Origin: Solibacillus cecembensis | GTDB taxonomy: Bacteria > Bacillota > Bacilli > Bacillales_A > Planococcaceae | Reading direction: 5' to 3' | Assembly (NCBI RefSeq): GCF_001439635.1 | Contig: NZ_LMBZ01000011.1 | Coordinates: 207-64,206, forward strand | DNA: 64,000 nucleotides | In this document: positions 17,330 to 28,957 of the stretch, piece after piece | How positions within the stretch are numbered: position 1 is the first letter of the stretch | Layout: each line of letters starts with the position of its first letter | Program-made: the position numbers and the translations under genes | The notes under the pieces: model-generated | The model's input: the letters and a program-made list of their open reading frames with translations, nothing else | The model's database searches: none | Told to the model about the DNA's origin: nothing

Positions 17330-17330
<1 letters not shown>
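17035..17330 (-). pseudogene. map: Decayed methionine aminopeptidase gene (map remnant)
   Basis: Between adk and infA, where Bacillus carries map (about 248 residues), short blocks of that enzyme can be read in changing frames. YNGFRGSICV is at 17230-17201, ESLIQDIPAIVL at 17192-17157 (for Bacillus ELVHGIPGSRVL), HGLCEAKPDKRL near 17116-17081 (for KGLQEAKPGERL) and NISHAIQ at 17076-17056, followed by a stop. Frameshifts, stops and deletions separate them. A weaker N-terminal trace (LRVAKAYYA) lies near 17315. The C-terminal half, with most metal ligands, is missing. Since Map activity is essential, another copy must exist elsewhere in the genome. Confidence 0.8.
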
Positions 17331-18061
<731 letters not shown>

Positions 18062-18092
18062 TCAGGAAACGTAAATGTCTCCTAAACCTGCT

Positions 18093-19388
18093 TTATTTCA
18101 TAAAGCCTTTATAATGACGTTTAACGAGTTGAGACTCTAATTGTTTCATGGTTTCAAGTGCAACACCAACTACGATTATTAAACTTGTTCCCCCGATTTG
18201 AGCCGAAGCTGGCAGGTTCATAAAGTTAATGAAAAGAATTGGCATGACTGAAATTGCGACAAGGAATAGCGCACCAACAAATGTCAAACGATAAAGAACT
18301 TTTGTTAAGTAAGCTTGTGTGTCATTACCTGGACGAATGCCCGGAATATAAGCACCCTGCTTTTTCAAGTTGTCGGCCACATTTTCTGGATTCACTTGAA
18401 TGAATGCATAGAAATATGTGAATGCCACGATTAACCCAACGTAAATGATCATCCCAACAGGTTTTGAGTAATCAAAAGTGTTTGTAATGAATGCAGTTAC
18501 TTTGTTATCACCGAAGAATGTCGCTAAAGTTTGAGGTGTTACAATGAACGCTACCGCGAAGATTACCGGAATAACCCCTGCAGCATTTACTTTTAAAGGT
18601 AAGTGCGTTTGTTGTGCGCCCACTTTAGGCGAATTACCAGCAACTCGTTTTGCATATTGAATTGGAATTTTACGCAACGCTTGTTGAACGTAAATAACTC
18701 CAACTACAACAGCAAGTAGCACTAAAACCAATAGTGTTAGGATAACAATCTTAATGAAAAGCTGGTCTCCTGCGCCTTGAATTTGTTGTGCATAAATTTG
18801 GTTTACTGAGTTAGGTAACGCAGCTACGATACCAGCGAAGATAATAATTGAAATACCATTACCAACACCATAAGCAGTAATTTGTTCAGATAGCCACAAT
18901 AGGAATGCTGTACCACCTGTAAGCACAATCGAAATAGTTAAGTACGATTGAATACTCGTATCTAGAATCAACGATCCACCGTAGAACTGGTTAAACCCGA
19001 ACGACATTGCGAAAGATTGAATAAATGCAAGTACAATTGTGAAATAACGTGTGAATTGAGCTAACTTACGTCGGCCAACATCACCTTGTTTCGACCATTC
19101 TGCAAACTTTGGTACAACGTCCATTTGAAGTAACTGGACAATAATTGATGCCGTGATGTAAGGCATAATCCCCATCGCAAAGATCGAGAAGTTTGCCAAT
19201 GCACCACCGCCAAACGTATTAAGGAAACCTACTAAGTTAAACTCATCAGTCGCCTTTAATACATCTGCGTTAACGTTTGGTACCGGGATAAATGTCCCGA
19301 TACGGAAAACGATTAACATTAATAAAGTAAAGATGATCTTATTTCGTATATCTCGAACGCGCATAAAGTTAGAGATCGTCTGAAACAT
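18093..19388 (-). CDS. secY: Protein translocase subunit SecY
   Basis: The 431-residue channel of the Sec translocase, with ten predicted membrane helices. Recognised by the N-terminal IRNKIIFTLLMLIVFRIGTF, IMPYITASIIVQLLQ and the cytoplasmic loop region RRKLAQFTRYFTIV. SecY pairs with SecE (also in this window at 55752) and the SecA motor. Its start codon shares one base with the rplO stop codon (TAATG), so the two are translationally coupled. Confidence 0.98.
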   Translation of the reverse strand: MFQTISNFMRVRDIRNKIIFTLLMLIVFRIGTFIPVPNVNADVLKATDEFNLVGFLNTFGGGALANFSIFAMGIMPYITASIIVQLLQMDVVPKFAEWSKQGDVGRRKLAQFTRYFTIVLAFIQSFAMSFGFNQFYGGSLILDTSIQSYLTISIVLTGGTAFLLWLSEQITAYGVGNGISIIIFAGIVAALPNSVNQIYAQQIQGAGDQLFIKIVILTLLVLVLLAVVVGVIYVQQALRKIPIQYAKRVAGNSPKVGAQQTHLPLKVNAAGVIPVIFAVAFIVTPQTLATFFGDNKVTAFITNTFDYSKPVGMIIYVGLIVAFTYFYAFIQVNPENVADNLKKQGAYIPGIRPGNDTQAYLTKVLYRLTFVGALFLVAISVMPILFINFMNLPASAQIGGTSLIIVVGVALETMKQLESQLVKRHYKGFMK

Positions 19389-19828
19389 TAAATCACCTCA
19401 GTTGTTCCGCCAGCATTCTCGATTGCTTCTTTAGCTGAAGCAGAGAATTTGTGAGCTTTTACATTAAGCTTAACGCTTAACGTACCATGACCTAGAATTT
19501 TAATTCCAGTTTTCTCATTGCTCACGACACCAGTTTCTAATAATAATGCAGGTGTTACTTCTGCACCATCTTCAAAACGGTTTAACGCATCAAGGTTAAC
19601 GATCGCGTATTCTTTACGATTAATGTTCGTAAAGCCTCGTTTAGGTATACGACGGAATAGTGGGTTTTGACCCCCCTCGAATCCTGGGCGTACGCCGCCG
19701 CCAGATCGAGAGTTTTGGCCTTTATGACCTCTACCAGAAGTTTTACCGTTACCAGAACCGATACCACGACCAACGCGGTTACGTACTTTACGTGAACCTT
19801 CTGCTGGTTTTAACTCATGAAGTTTCAT
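19388..19828 (-). CDS. rplO: 50S ribosomal protein L15
   Basis: L15, 146 residues, binds 23S rRNA late in assembly. The glycine/arginine-rich N-terminal part ([19 protein letters not shown], then [14 protein letters not shown]) is characteristic. It lies between rpmD and secY as in all Bacillus spc operons and overlaps secY by one base. GGAGGTGCCACCC precedes the ATG. Confidence 0.98.
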   Translation of the reverse strand: MKLHELKPAEGSRKVRNRVGRGIGSGNGKTSGRGHKGQNSRSGGGVRPGFEGGQNPLFRRIPKRGFTNINRKEYAIVNLDALNRFEDGAEVTPALLLETGVVSNEKTGIKILGHGTLSVKLNVKAHKFSASAKEAIENAGGTTEVI

Positions 19829-19861
19829 TTGGGTGGCACCTCCTTGTTCATATAATTGAAA

Positions 19862-20041
19862 TTAAATTTCTTTAACAGTAACTAAATGAGCTACTTTTGT
19901 TAACATACCGCGAATAGCTGCGTTGTCAGCTTGTTCAACAGTTTGGTTAGTTTTGCGTAGGCCTAAAGCTTCAACAGTTTTACGTTGACCTGGTTTAGAA
20001 CCAATTACAGACTTAACAAGGGTGATTTGTAATTTTGCCAT
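19862..20041 (-). CDS. rpmD: 50S ribosomal protein L30
   Basis: A 59-residue protein that starts [15 protein letters not shown] and contains [16 protein letters not shown], the hallmark of L30. Ends in HLVTVKEI. It lies 13 bases after rpsE and 33 bases before rplO, the fixed spc order, and GGGGGG lies upstream of the ATG. Confidence 0.97.
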   Translation of the reverse strand: MAKLQITLVKSVIGSKPGQRKTVEALGLRKTNQTVEQADNAAIRGMLTKVAHLVTVKEI

Positions 20042-20054
20042 TATAATTCCCCCC

Positions 20055-20555
20055 TTATCCTAATAACTCTTCCACTGATTTACCGCGTAGTTTTGCAACG
20101 TCCTCTGCGCGTTTTAATTCAGTTAAACCTGCTACAGTTGCGCGCACCATGTTAATTGGTGTGCTTGAACCAAGAGATTTTGAAAGAATATCAGTAATAC
20201 CAGCAAGTTCAAGTACAGCACGTACTGGACCACCAGCGATAACTCCTGTACCAGGAGCTGCAGGTTTAATTAAGATTGAACCTGCACCGAAGCGACCTTG
20301 CACTAAGTGTGGAGTAGTTCCACCCACGCGTGGTACTTCGATTAAGTTTTTCTTCGCGTCTTCAACAGCTTTACGGATCGCATCTGGAACCTCTTGGGCT
20401 TTACCAGTACCGAAACCTACATGACCGTTTTTATCTCCTACTACAACTAATGCAGTGAAGCGGAAGCGACGACCACCTTTAACAACTTTAGCAACACGGT
20501 TAATTGTAACTACGCGTTCTTCAAGTTCAAAATTGTTTGCGTCAATGCGACTCAT
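20055..20555 (-). CDS. rpsE: 30S ribosomal protein S5
   Basis: S5, 166 residues, helps form the mRNA entry tunnel and affects decoding accuracy. The loop [18 protein letters not shown] is intact; changes there cause spectinomycin resistance, and the residues match the wild-type B. subtilis sequence. The C-terminal half has [20 protein letters not shown]. Gene order is rplR, rpsE, rpmD. Confidence 0.98.
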   Translation of the reverse strand: MSRIDANNFELEERVVTINRVAKVVKGGRRFRFTALVVVGDKNGHVGFGTGKAQEVPDAIRKAVEDAKKNLIEVPRVGGTTPHLVQGRFGAGSILIKPAAPGTGVIAGGPVRAVLELAGITDILSKSLGSSTPINMVRATVAGLTELKRAEDVAKLRGKSVEELLG

Positions 20556-20576
20556 GAAGTATGTCCCTCCTTCTTC

Positions 20577-20936
20577 TTAAAATTCTAAGCCATTTTCGCG
20601 TGCAGCTTCAGCTACAGCTTTTACACGACCATGATATAAGTAACCGCTACGGTCAAATACCACGTTAGTAATATTTTTTTCAGCAGCGCGTTTAGCGATT
20701 GTTTCACCGATTTTAGCAGCAGCTTCTACGTTTGCGCCAGCACCTTCGAAAGCTTTTTCTTGAGTGTTAGCAGAAACTAAAGTTACGCCAGCTACATCAT
20801 CGATCAGTTGTGCATAAATGTTCTTGTTAGAACGGAATACGTTTAAACGCGGACGTTGTGCAGTACCCGAAATTTTAGAACGAACACGCCCATGACGTTT
20901 TTTACGAACTTGATTTTTGTCTTGTTTCGTAATCAC
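20577..20936 (-). CDS. rplR: 50S ribosomal protein L18
   Basis: L18 carries 5S rRNA into the large subunit. The product, 119 residues, contains [20 protein letters not shown] and the C-terminal [18 protein letters not shown]. The GTG at 20936 is chosen: AAAGGAG stands eight bases before it, and the protein then starts MITKQDKN like B. subtilis MITKTSKN. A GTG three codons upstream would overlap the ribosome site. Confidence 0.97.
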   Translation of the reverse strand: MITKQDKNQVRKKRHGRVRSKISGTAQRPRLNVFRSNKNIYAQLIDDVAGVTLVSANTQEKAFEGAGANVEAAAKIGETIAKRAAEKNITNVVFDRSGYLYHGRVKAVAEAARENGLEF

Positions 20937-20977
20937 AGAGGTCACTCCTTTCTAGATTAATGCAGTATTAGGCTGCA

Positions 20978-21517
20978 TTATTTACCTGTTTTACCTTCTT
21001 TACGGCGAACGATTTCACCTTCGTAACGAATACCTTTACCTTTATACGGCTCTGGTGGACGTACTTGACGGATGTTAGATGCTAAAGCACCAACACGCTC
21101 TTTAGAAATACCTTTGATGATAATTTTTGTGTTTGAAGGAACTTCGACCTCTAAACCTTGTTCAGGTGTAAACTCTACTGGATGAGAGTAACCAACGTTC
21201 AATACAAGTTTATTACCTTGTAATTGTGCACGGTAACCTACACCGATAAGTTCTAGAGAGCGTGAGAAACCTTCAGAAACACCCGTTACCATGTTAGCTA
21301 ATAACGCACGAGTTGTACCGTGGTTAGTGCGGTGTTCTTTAGATTCAGAAGGACGAACAACTGTAAGAATGTTGCCTTCTTGCTCGATTTTCATATCTTG
21401 GTGGAATTGAGTAGTTAATTCACCTTTTGGACCTTTTACAGTAACAGTGTTTTCAGGTTTGAATTCAATTGTTACGCTAGCTGGTACCTCAATAATTTTT
21501 TTACCTACGCGAGACAT
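20978..21517 (-). CDS. rplF: 50S ribosomal protein L6
   Basis: L6, 179 residues, is built of two similar domains near the factor-binding site. Typical sequences are [33 protein letters not shown] and the C-terminal [15 protein letters not shown]. It follows rpsH by 31 bases and precedes rplR, and ACGGAGGTGC precedes the ATG. Confidence 0.98.
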   Translation of the reverse strand: MSRVGKKIIEVPASVTIEFKPENTVTVKGPKGELTTQFHQDMKIEQEGNILTVVRPSESKEHRTNHGTTRALLANMVTGVSEGFSRSLELIGVGYRAQLQGNKLVLNVGYSHPVEFTPEQGLEVEVPSNTKIIIKGISKERVGALASNIRQVRPPEPYKGKGIRYEGEIVRRKEGKTGK

Positions 21518-21548
21518 TTATGTTGCACCTCCGTTCTTTTCTTACTTA

Positions 21549-21947
21549 TTACCAAATGTATGCTAAGATTTCGCCGCCTGCTTTTTTAGCGCGCGCTTCT
21601 TTGTCAGTTAATAAACCTTGTGAAGTTGATACTAAAGCGATACCAAGACCGTTTAATACTTTAGGTACTTCGTTAGTTTTAGCATATACACGTAGACCTG
21701 GTTTAGAAATACGTTTAAGACCAGTAATTACGCGCTCGTTATCTTTACCATATTTTAAGAAAATACGGATGATACCTTGTTTGTTGTCTTCTACATATTC
21801 TACGTCACGTACGAAACCTTCACGCTTTAAAATTTCAGCGATCTCTTTCTTTACGTTAGAAGCAGGAACCTCTAACTTCTCGTGACGAACCATGTTCGCA
21901 TTACGAATGCGTGTCAGCATATCTGCAATCGGATCAGTCATTGTCAT
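21549..21947 (-). CDS. rpsH: 30S ribosomal protein S8
   Basis: S8, 132 residues, binds the central domain of 16S rRNA and in some bacteria represses the spc operon. The N-terminal [20 protein letters not shown] and C-terminal [20 protein letters not shown] identify it. It follows the zinc-type rpsN gene by 30 bases and precedes rplF. Confidence 0.98.
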   Translation of the reverse strand: MTMTDPIADMLTRIRNANMVRHEKLEVPASNVKKEIAEILKREGFVRDVEYVEDNKQGIIRIFLKYGKDNERVITGLKRISKPGLRVYAKTNEVPKVLNGLGIALVSTSQGLLTDKEARAKKAGGEILAYIW

Positions 21948-21977
21948 GAAAATTTACCTCCTTCCCAATTTAGGGGA

Positions 21978-22184
<207 letters not shown>

Positions 22185-22724
22185 TTACTTTTGGAACGGC
22201 ATACCGAACTGTGTTAATAACTCGCGAGCTTCTTCGTCAGAATTCGCTGTTGTTACGATAACGATGTCCATACCGCGTACTTTTGAAACTTTATCGTAAT
22301 CGATTTCTGGGAAAATTAATTGTTCTTTAACACCTAGTGTATAGTTACCGCGACCGTCGAATGCTTTTTTAGAAACACCACGGAAGTCACGTACACGTGG
22401 AAGTGCGATAGAAATTAATTTATCCAGGAATTCATACATACGCTCACCGCGTAATGTAACTTTAGCACCAATCGCTTGACCTTCACGTAAACGGAAACCA
22501 GCGATAGATTTTTTAGCCTTAGTTACTACTGGCTTTTGACCAGTGATAATTGTTAATTCTTCTACAGCTACATCAAGAGCTTTAGAGTTTTGAACAGCAT
22601 CGCCAACACCCATGTTGATTACGATCTTGTCAACTTTAGGTAATTGCATAACTGATTTATATTCGAACTTGCTCATAAGAGCAGGTGAAACTTCGTTTAA
22701 ATATTTTACTTTTAGGCGGCTCAT
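22185..22724 (-). CDS. rplE: 50S ribosomal protein L5
   Basis: L5, 179 residues, is one of the 5S rRNA binding proteins and contacts the P-site tRNA elbow. The stretches [37 protein letters not shown] and [17 protein letters not shown] are diagnostic. It follows rplX by 28 bases and precedes rpsN. Confidence 0.98.
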   Translation of the reverse strand: MSRLKVKYLNEVSPALMSKFEYKSVMQLPKVDKIVINMGVGDAVQNSKALDVAVEELTIITGQKPVVTKAKKSIAGFRLREGQAIGAKVTLRGERMYEFLDKLISIALPRVRDFRGVSKKAFDGRGNYTLGVKEQLIFPEIDYDKVSKVRGMDIVIVTTANSDEEARELLTQFGMPFQK

Positions 22725-22752
22725 GTGTGTACCTCCCTTCTCAATTTACTTA

Positions 22753-23061
22753 TTAGTCGATTACTACACCTGATTTTTTTGCAACACGAACTTTTTTGCC
22801 ATCTTTGATCTCATAACCTACACGAGTCGGCTCGCCAGATTTAGGATCGATTAGCATTACGTTCGAAACGTGGATTGCAGCTTCTTGAGATACAATTCCA
22901 CCTTGTGGGTTAAGTTGGTTAGGTTTAACGTGTTTCTTAACGATGTTTACACCTTCAACAAGAACGCGGTCTTGTTTTGGGAAAGCAGCTAAGATTACGC
23001 CTTCTTTACCTTTGTCTTTACCAGTAATTACTTTTACTTTATCGCCCTTTTTAACATGCAT
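22753..23061 (-). CDS. rplX: 50S ribosomal protein L24
   Basis: L24, 102 residues, has an N-terminal KOW motif ([20 protein letters not shown]) and starts large-subunit assembly near the tunnel exit. The ATG at 23061 is chosen because AAGGAGGTG lies just upstream; an upstream in-frame ATG would add 11 residues and put the ribosome site inside the gene. It follows rplN by 37 bases. Confidence 0.97.
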   Translation of the reverse strand: MHVKKGDKVKVITGKDKGKEGVILAAFPKQDRVLVEGVNIVKKHVKPNQLNPQGGIVSQEAAIHVSNVMLIDPKSGEPTRVGYEIKDGKKVRVAKKSGVVID

Positions 23062-23098
23062 TATGTGTCGCACCTCCTTGATTGGTACTGTCATGAAA

Positions 23099-23467
23099 TT
23101 AAAGAACTTCTGGAGCTAGAGAAACGATTTTCATGAAGTTGCCATCACGTAATTCACGTGCGACTGGTCCGAAAATACGAGTTCCGCGTGGTGATTTATC
23201 ATCTTTGATGATTACGCAAGCGTTCTCGTCAAATTTGATGTAGGTACCGTCTTTACGACGAGCACCTGATTTTGTGCGAACGATAACAGCTTTAACGACG
23301 TCACCTTTTTTGACAACGCCACCTGGTGTTGCTTTCTTGACTGTACAAACAACGATATCACCGATGTTAGCAGTTTTACGTCCAGAACCACCAAGTACTT
23401 TAATTGTTAAAACTTCACGTGCACCTGAGTTGTCAGCAACTTTCATACGACTTTCTTGTTGGATCAC
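23099..23467 (-). CDS. rplN: 50S ribosomal protein L14
   Basis: L14, 122 residues, bridges to the small subunit and is the docking site of the silencing factor RsfS. Recognised by [36 protein letters not shown] and the C-terminal [12 protein letters not shown]. It follows rpsQ by 46 bases and precedes rplX. Confidence 0.98.
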   Translation of the reverse strand: MIQQESRMKVADNSGAREVLTIKVLGGSGRKTANIGDIVVCTVKKATPGGVVKKGDVVKAVIVRTKSGARRKDGTYIKFDENACVIIKDDKSPRGTRIFGPVARELRDGNFMKIVSLAPEVL

Positions 23468-23513
23468 TTAGGTTACCTCCCTTCGGAAATTAGTTTTATT
23501 CCGAAATGTGTTA

Positions 23514-23777
23514 TTAGATAATAACCGCTTTTTCAACAATTTCAACTAAACGGAAGCGCTTAGTAGCTGATAGCGGGCGAGTTTCCATGATACGTACGAT
23601 ATCACCGATTTTCGCTGTGTTTAGCTCATCATGAGCATAAAACTTTTTAGAGTACTTTACACGCTTACCGTAAAGCTTGTGCTTTTTGTGTGTTTCGATT
23701 AAAACAGAAACTGTTTTGTCCATTTTATCTGAAACTACTCGGCCTGTGTAAACTTTGCGTTGGTTACGCTCAGTCAT
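23514..23777 (-). CDS. rpsQ: 30S ribosomal protein S17
   Basis: S17, 87 residues, is an OB-fold protein in the body of the small subunit. The sequence begins with [20 protein letters not shown] and contains [22 protein letters not shown]. It lies between rpmC and rplN, and AAAGGAGG stands just before the ATG. Confidence 0.98.
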   Translation of the reverse strand: MTERNQRKVYTGRVVSDKMDKTVSVLIETHKKHKLYGKRVKYSKKFYAHDELNTAKIGDIVRIMETRPLSATKRFRLVEIVEKAVII

Positions 23778-23795
23778 ACTTGAAAACCTCCTTTA

Positions 23796-24420
<625 letters not shown>

Positions 24421-24422
24421 TA

Positions 24423-25079
24423 TTATTTGCCTCCTTCCACAGAGTTCTTTTTAGTAGGAAGGACTTCACCACGGTAGATCCAAACTTTAACGCCTAGTTT
24501 ACCGTATGTTGTGTCTGCTTCAGCATGTGCATAATCAATGTCAGCACGTAATGTATGAAGCGGAACAGTTCCTTCGCTATAGTGTTCAGCACGCGCGATA
24601 TCAGCGCCACCTAAACGACCAGATACTTGTGTTTTAATACCTTTTGCACCAGCGCGCATTGTGCGTTGGATTGATTGTTTTTGAGCACGGCGGAATGATA
24701 CGCGGTTCTCAAGTTGACGAGCGATATTTTCAGCTACTAATTTCGCATCAAGATCAGCACGTTTAATTTCAATAATGTTGATGTGTACACGTTTACCAGT
24801 TACTTCAGTTAAGTGTTTACGTAAGTTTTCTACTTCCGTACCACCTTTACCGATTACCATACCTGGTTTCGCAGTGTGAATTGTAACGTTTACGCGATTT
24901 GCAGCGCGCTCGATTTCTACTTTAGATACAGATGCATCTTTAAGTTTAGTTTCGATATATTTACGAATTTTGATATCTTCGTGTAAAAGATCAGCGTAGT
25001 CTTTTTCAGCGAACCATTTTGATTCCCAATCACGAATAATACCAACACGTAGTCCTATTGGATGTACTTTTTGACCCAC
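24423..25079 (-). CDS. rpsC: 30S ribosomal protein S3
   Basis: S3, 218 residues, lies at the mRNA entry and helps unwind mRNA. The KH domain has the loop [16 protein letters not shown] (about residues 75-90). The N-terminal [20 protein letters not shown] and C-terminal [16 protein letters not shown] are characteristic. It begins four bases after rplV. Confidence 0.98.
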   Translation of the reverse strand: MGQKVHPIGLRVGIIRDWESKWFAEKDYADLLHEDIKIRKYIETKLKDASVSKVEIERAANRVNVTIHTAKPGMVIGKGGTEVENLRKHLTEVTGKRVHINIIEIKRADLDAKLVAENIARQLENRVSFRRAQKQSIQRTMRAGAKGIKTQVSGRLGGADIARAEHYSEGTVPLHTLRADIDYAHAEADTTYGKLGVKVWIYRGEVLPTKKNSVEGGK

Positions 25080-25082
25080 GGA

Positions 25083-25427
25083 TTATCCCTCCTTCTTCTC
25101 AGATACCACGATAGTGATGTGGCTTGTACGTTTGTTAATTGCCGATGCACGACCTTGTGCACGTGGGCGGAAACGTTTTAAAGTTGGACCTTCATCAACG
25201 AAGATTTCAGATACAACCAGGTTGTTAATATCTAACTCATAGTTGTGTTCAGCATTAGCAACTGCAGATTTTAATACTTTCTCAACGACTGGAGACGCCG
25301 CTTTTGGAGTATGACGTAAAATTGCAACTGCTTCACCGATTTGCTTGCCTCGAATTAAGTCTACTACTAGACGTACTTTACGAGGAGCGATACGAACTGT
25401 ACGAGCGATAGCTTTAGCTTGTGTCAT
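25083..25427 (-). CDS. rplV: 50S ribosomal protein L22
   Basis: L22, 114 residues, extends a beta hairpin into the nascent-peptide tunnel. The hairpin ([20 protein letters not shown]) is of normal length, without the insertions or deletions linked to macrolide resistance. The N-terminal [20 protein letters not shown] is typical. It follows rpsS by 22 bases. Confidence 0.98.
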   Translation of the reverse strand: MTQAKAIARTVRIAPRKVRLVVDLIRGKQIGEAVAILRHTPKAASPVVEKVLKSAVANAEHNYELDINNLVVSEIFVDEGPTLKRFRPRAQGRASAINKRTSHITIVVSEKKEG

Positions 25428-25449
25428 TAGGATTTACCTCCTCTCAAAA

Positions 25450-25728
25450 TTAGCGTCTTGTTTTTTTATCGTCTGCACCGTGACCTTTGTACGTACGAGT
25501 TGGTGCGAACTCACCAAGTTTGTGACCTACCATATCTTCTGTCACGTATACTGGAACGTGTTTACGACCATCGTATACAGCGATTGTTAAACCGATAAAA
25601 GTCGGGAAGATTGTAGAACGGCGAGACCAAGTTTTAATAACTTGCTTTTTCTCAGAAGCCTCTTGTGCTTCCACCTTTTTAATTAGGTGGTCATCAGCAA
25701 AAGGACCTTTCTTTAAGCTGCGGCCCAT
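25450..25728 (-). CDS. rpsS: 30S ribosomal protein S19
   Basis: S19, 92 residues, partners S13 in the head of the small subunit. [20 protein letters not shown] and the C-terminal [15 protein letters not shown] identify it. It follows rplB by 60 bases, a slightly longer gap than the others here, and GGGAGGTTCC precedes the ATG. Confidence 0.98.
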   Translation of the reverse strand: MGRSLKKGPFADDHLIKKVEAQEASEKKQVIKTWSRRSTIFPTFIGLTIAVYDGRKHVPVYVTEDMVGHKLGEFAPTRTYKGHGADDKKTRR

Positions 25729-25788
25729 TTAGGAACCTCCCTCCGTGATACGTCCACGGCTCGCGAATCGAACCGTAGGTTTACCACA

Positions 25789-26619
25789 TTATTTTTTACG
25801 TCCACGAATAATAAATTTAGATGATTTATTTTTCTTTTTACGAGTTTTGTAACCAAGAGTTGGTTTACCCCATGGTGTCATTGGAGATTTACGTCCAATT
25901 GGAGAACGTCCTTCACCACCACCGTGTGGGTGATCGTTAGGGTTCATTACAGAACCACGTACAGTTGGGCGTTTACCTAACCAGCGAGAACGACCGGCTT
26001 TACCGATGTTAATTAGTTCGTGTTGTTCGTTACCAACTTGACCGATTGTAGCACGGCAAACTGCAAGGATTAAACGTGTTTCGCCAGATTGTAAACGAAC
26101 GATAACGTATTTACCTTCACGACCAAGTACTTGTGCAGAAGTACCAGCAGAACGTACTAATTGTCCACCTTTACCAGGTTTCATCTCGATGTTATGGATA
26201 GTTGTACCCATTGGGATGTTGATTAGTGGTAACGCGTTACCTACTTTAATGTCCGATTCTGGACCTGAAACGATCACTTGACCTACTTCAAGACCTTTCG
26301 GAGCTAGGATATAACGTTTTTCACCATCAGCATAGTTAATTAATGCGATGTTCGCAGAACGGTTTGGATCGTACTCGATTGTAGCAACGCGTCCTGGAAT
26401 GTCATCTTTATTACGTTTGAAGTCAATGATACGGTATTGTTTCTTATGACCACCACCGTGATGACGAACTGTAATTTTACCTTGGTTATTACGACCGGCT
26501 TTACGAGTTTTTGGAGCTAATAAAGACTTTTCAGGTTTATTAGTTGTAATCTCTGCAAAGTCAGATGACGTCATATTGCGTCGACCATTTGAGGTTGGCT
26601 TATACTTTTTAATCGCCAT
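25789..26619 (-). CDS. rplB: 50S ribosomal protein L2
   Basis: L2, 276 residues, is needed for subunit joining and peptidyl transfer. The highly conserved C-terminal [18 protein letters not shown] holds the histidine close to the catalytic centre. The N-terminal [14 protein letters not shown] and the basic end KFIIRGRKK are typical. It lies between rplW and rpsS. Confidence 0.98.
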   Translation of the reverse strand: MAIKKYKPTSNGRRNMTSSDFAEITTNKPEKSLLAPKTRKAGRNNQGKITVRHHGGGHKKQYRIIDFKRNKDDIPGRVATIEYDPNRSANIALINYADGEKRYILAPKGLEVGQVIVSGPESDIKVGNALPLINIPMGTTIHNIEMKPGKGGQLVRSAGTSAQVLGREGKYVIVRLQSGETRLILAVCRATIGQVGNEQHELINIGKAGRSRWLGKRPTVRGSVMNPNDHPHGGGEGRSPIGRKSPMTPWGKPTLGYKTRKKKNKSSKFIIRGRKK

Positions 26620-26658
26620 TTGTTTTCCCTCCTTCTTAAAAGTTCAATATATCAAATT

Positions 26659-26943
26659 TTAGATTTCGAATAACTCGATTTCTTTTGATTCAGCAGTTAA
26701 TTTAACAATCGCTTTACGACGTTTGTTAGTGTAGCCACCAAATTTACCAACGCGCTTGAACTTACCTTTGTAGTTCATTACGTTTACTTTCTCAACTTTA
26801 ACGCCGAAGATTTCTTCAACTGCGTGTTTTACTTGAGTTTTGTTAGCGCGAGTGTCTACTTCGAAAGTATACTTTTTCTCTGCCATAATTTCTGAAGAAC
26901 GCTCAGTAATGACCGGACGTTTTAAGATATCACGTGCTTCCAT
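26659..26943 (-). CDS. rplW: 50S ribosomal protein L23
   Basis: L23, 94 residues, sits at the tunnel exit and binds trigger factor and [23 protein letters not shown] and [21 protein letters not shown] are diagnostic. Its first base is the last base of the rplD stop (26943), so the two are coupled. Confidence 0.98.
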   Translation of the reverse strand: MEARDILKRPVITERSSEIMAEKKYTFEVDTRANKTQVKHAVEEIFGVKVEKVNVMNYKGKFKRVGKFGGYTNKRRKAIVKLTAESKEIELFEI

Positions 26944-27566
26944 TATCCAAGCACCTCCTCAACTTTTTTTACAGCATCTTGAGTGAATACAACTTTATCG
27001 TGACCTACTAAGTCTAATACGTTGATTCCTTCAGCTGTTAACACTGTAACACCAGGGATGTTACGAGCAGATAATGCTACGTTTTCATTTACTTCAGCAG
27101 TAACGAATAACGCTTTTTTGTTGATTTCTAATGCAGCAAGTACTGCTTTGAAATCTTTTGTTTTTGGTGCATCAATAGTTAATGCATCAAGAACTACTAA
27201 TTTTTGTTCTAACACTTTAGCTGATAAAGCTGATTTAAGAGCTAAGCGACGAACTTTCTTTGGTAATTTGTAAGAGTAACTACGTGGAGTAGGACCGAAT
27301 ACAACACCACCACCACGCCATTGTGGAGAGCGGATCGAACCTTGACGTGCACGACCAGTCCCTTTTTGACGCCATGGCTTACGACCACCACCAGCAACTT
27401 CTGAACGGTTTTTTACTTTGTGATTACCTTGACGTAAAGATGCGCGTTGAGCAATAATTGCGTCGAATAATACAGCTTCGTTTGGCTCGATTCCGAAAAT
27501 CGCATCGTTTAATTCGATTTCACCAATTGAAGCACCTGTTTGACTAAGTAAAGATACTTTTGTCAT
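26943..27566 (-). CDS. rplD: 50S ribosomal protein L4
   Basis: L4, 207 residues, has a globular domain and a long loop reaching the tunnel ([25 protein letters not shown] region, about residues 62-86); the macrolide-sensitive part of the loop looks normal. In E. coli L4 represses its own S10 operon; this is not established for Bacillus. It follows rplC by 27 bases. Confidence 0.98.
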   Translation of the reverse strand: MTKVSLLSQTGASIGEIELNDAIFGIEPNEAVLFDAIIAQRASLRQGNHKVKNRSEVAGGGRKPWRQKGTGRARQGSIRSPQWRGGGVVFGPTPRSYSYKLPKKVRRLALKSALSAKVLEQKLVVLDALTIDAPKTKDFKAVLAALEINKKALFVTAEVNENVALSARNIPGVTVLTAEGINVLDLVGHDKVVFTQDAVKKVEEVLG

Positions 27567-27593
27567 TCGAGTTTCCTCCTTTCTTTAAGAGAA

Positions 27594-28223
27594 TTATTTT
27601 GATTTAATAGCAGTTTTCACTGTTACTAATGCTTTTTTAGAACCAGGGATATTACCTTTTACTAATAATAGGTTACGTTCAACATCAACCTTGATAACTT
27701 CAAGGTTTTGAATTGTTATAACAGTAGCACCCATTTGACCAGGTAATTTCTTTTGTTTGAATACGCGGTTCGGAGCAACTGGGCCCATTGAACCTGGACG
27801 ACGGTGGTAACGAGAACCGTGGGACATAGGACCACGAGATTGACCATGACGTTTAATAACACCTTGGAAACCTTTACCCTTTGATACACCTGTTACATCG
27901 ATTACATCGCCTTCAGCGAAAATTTCAACCTTGACTTCTTGACCAACTTCGTAAGCCGCTACATCTAGGTTGCGGAACTCACGGATGAAGCGCTTAGGGG
28001 CAGTGTTCGCTTTTGCTACGTGGCCTTGTGCTGGTTTGTTAGAAAGCTTAATACGCTTGTCTTCAAAACCAAATTGAACCGCTTCGTAGCCATCAGTTTC
28101 AACAGTTTTCTTTTGTAAAACTACGTTTGGAGTAGCTTCGATAACTGTTACCGGGATTAAATCACCGTTTTCAGCGAAAACTTGAGTCATACCAATTTTT
28201 CTACCTAAGATTCCTTTAGTCAT
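27594..28223 (-). CDS. rplC: 50S ribosomal protein L3
   Basis: L3, 209 residues, is one of the two initiators of large-subunit assembly and reaches the peptidyl-transferase centre. [16 protein letters not shown] at the start and [19 protein letters not shown] (about 146-164) are typical. It follows rpsJ by 54 bases, and AGGAGGTG precedes the ATG. Confidence 0.98.
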   Translation of the reverse strand: MTKGILGRKIGMTQVFAENGDLIPVTVIEATPNVVLQKKTVETDGYEAVQFGFEDKRIKLSNKPAQGHVAKANTAPKRFIREFRNLDVAAYEVGQEVKVEIFAEGDVIDVTGVSKGKGFQGVIKRHGQSRGPMSHGSRYHRRPGSMGPVAPNRVFKQKKLPGQMGATVITIQNLEVIKVDVERNLLLVKGNIPGSKKALVTVKTAIKSK

Positions 28224-28277
28224 TTGTCACACCTCCTGTTAATTTTAAGAAAAAGTTTTGTATATTTGTTTTTACCA

Positions 28278-28703
<426 letters not shown>

Positions 28704-28715
28704 CTAACATTAAAC

Positions 28716-28744
28716 ATTGTACACAATAAAAAAGAAATTTGCAA
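28716..28744 (-). promoter_or_regulatory. Promoter of the S10-spc-alpha operon
   Basis: TTGCAA (28744-28739), 17 bases, TACAAT (28721-28716) on the minus strand. Transcription should begin near 28709, giving a leader of about 120 bases. That leader contains a stable hairpin, GACACACC (near 28673) with GGTGTGT (near 28646). Confidence 0.85.
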
Positions 28745-28913
28745 GTGGTTTAGCAAAATTCATTTTAAAATGTTTTATTCTTATTTACTACATTCGCTCT
28801 CTTTGAGCCGTTTATTAGTATATAAGATTATCATATCGAAATCAACCCAAACGATTCTAAATCTATATAATTTATTAATCAGCGCATTATCTCTTAAAAC
28901 TTACTTGTGTTAT
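28745..28913. other. Intergenic region without a recognisable gene
   Basis: AT-rich sequence between the S10 promoter and the terminator of the antiporter gene. I see no open frame, decayed gene or repeat in it. Confidence 0.6.
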
Positions 28914-28950
28914 TAAAAAAACATCACCCTCTAAACGTAGAAAGTGATGT
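28914..28950 (-). terminator. Terminator of the antiporter gene
   Basis: ACATCAC (28921-28927) and GTGATGT (28944-28950) form a stem with an extra CT/AG pairing; on the minus strand TTTTTTAATAA follows. Confidence 0.85.
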
Positions 28951-28957
28951 ATCTATA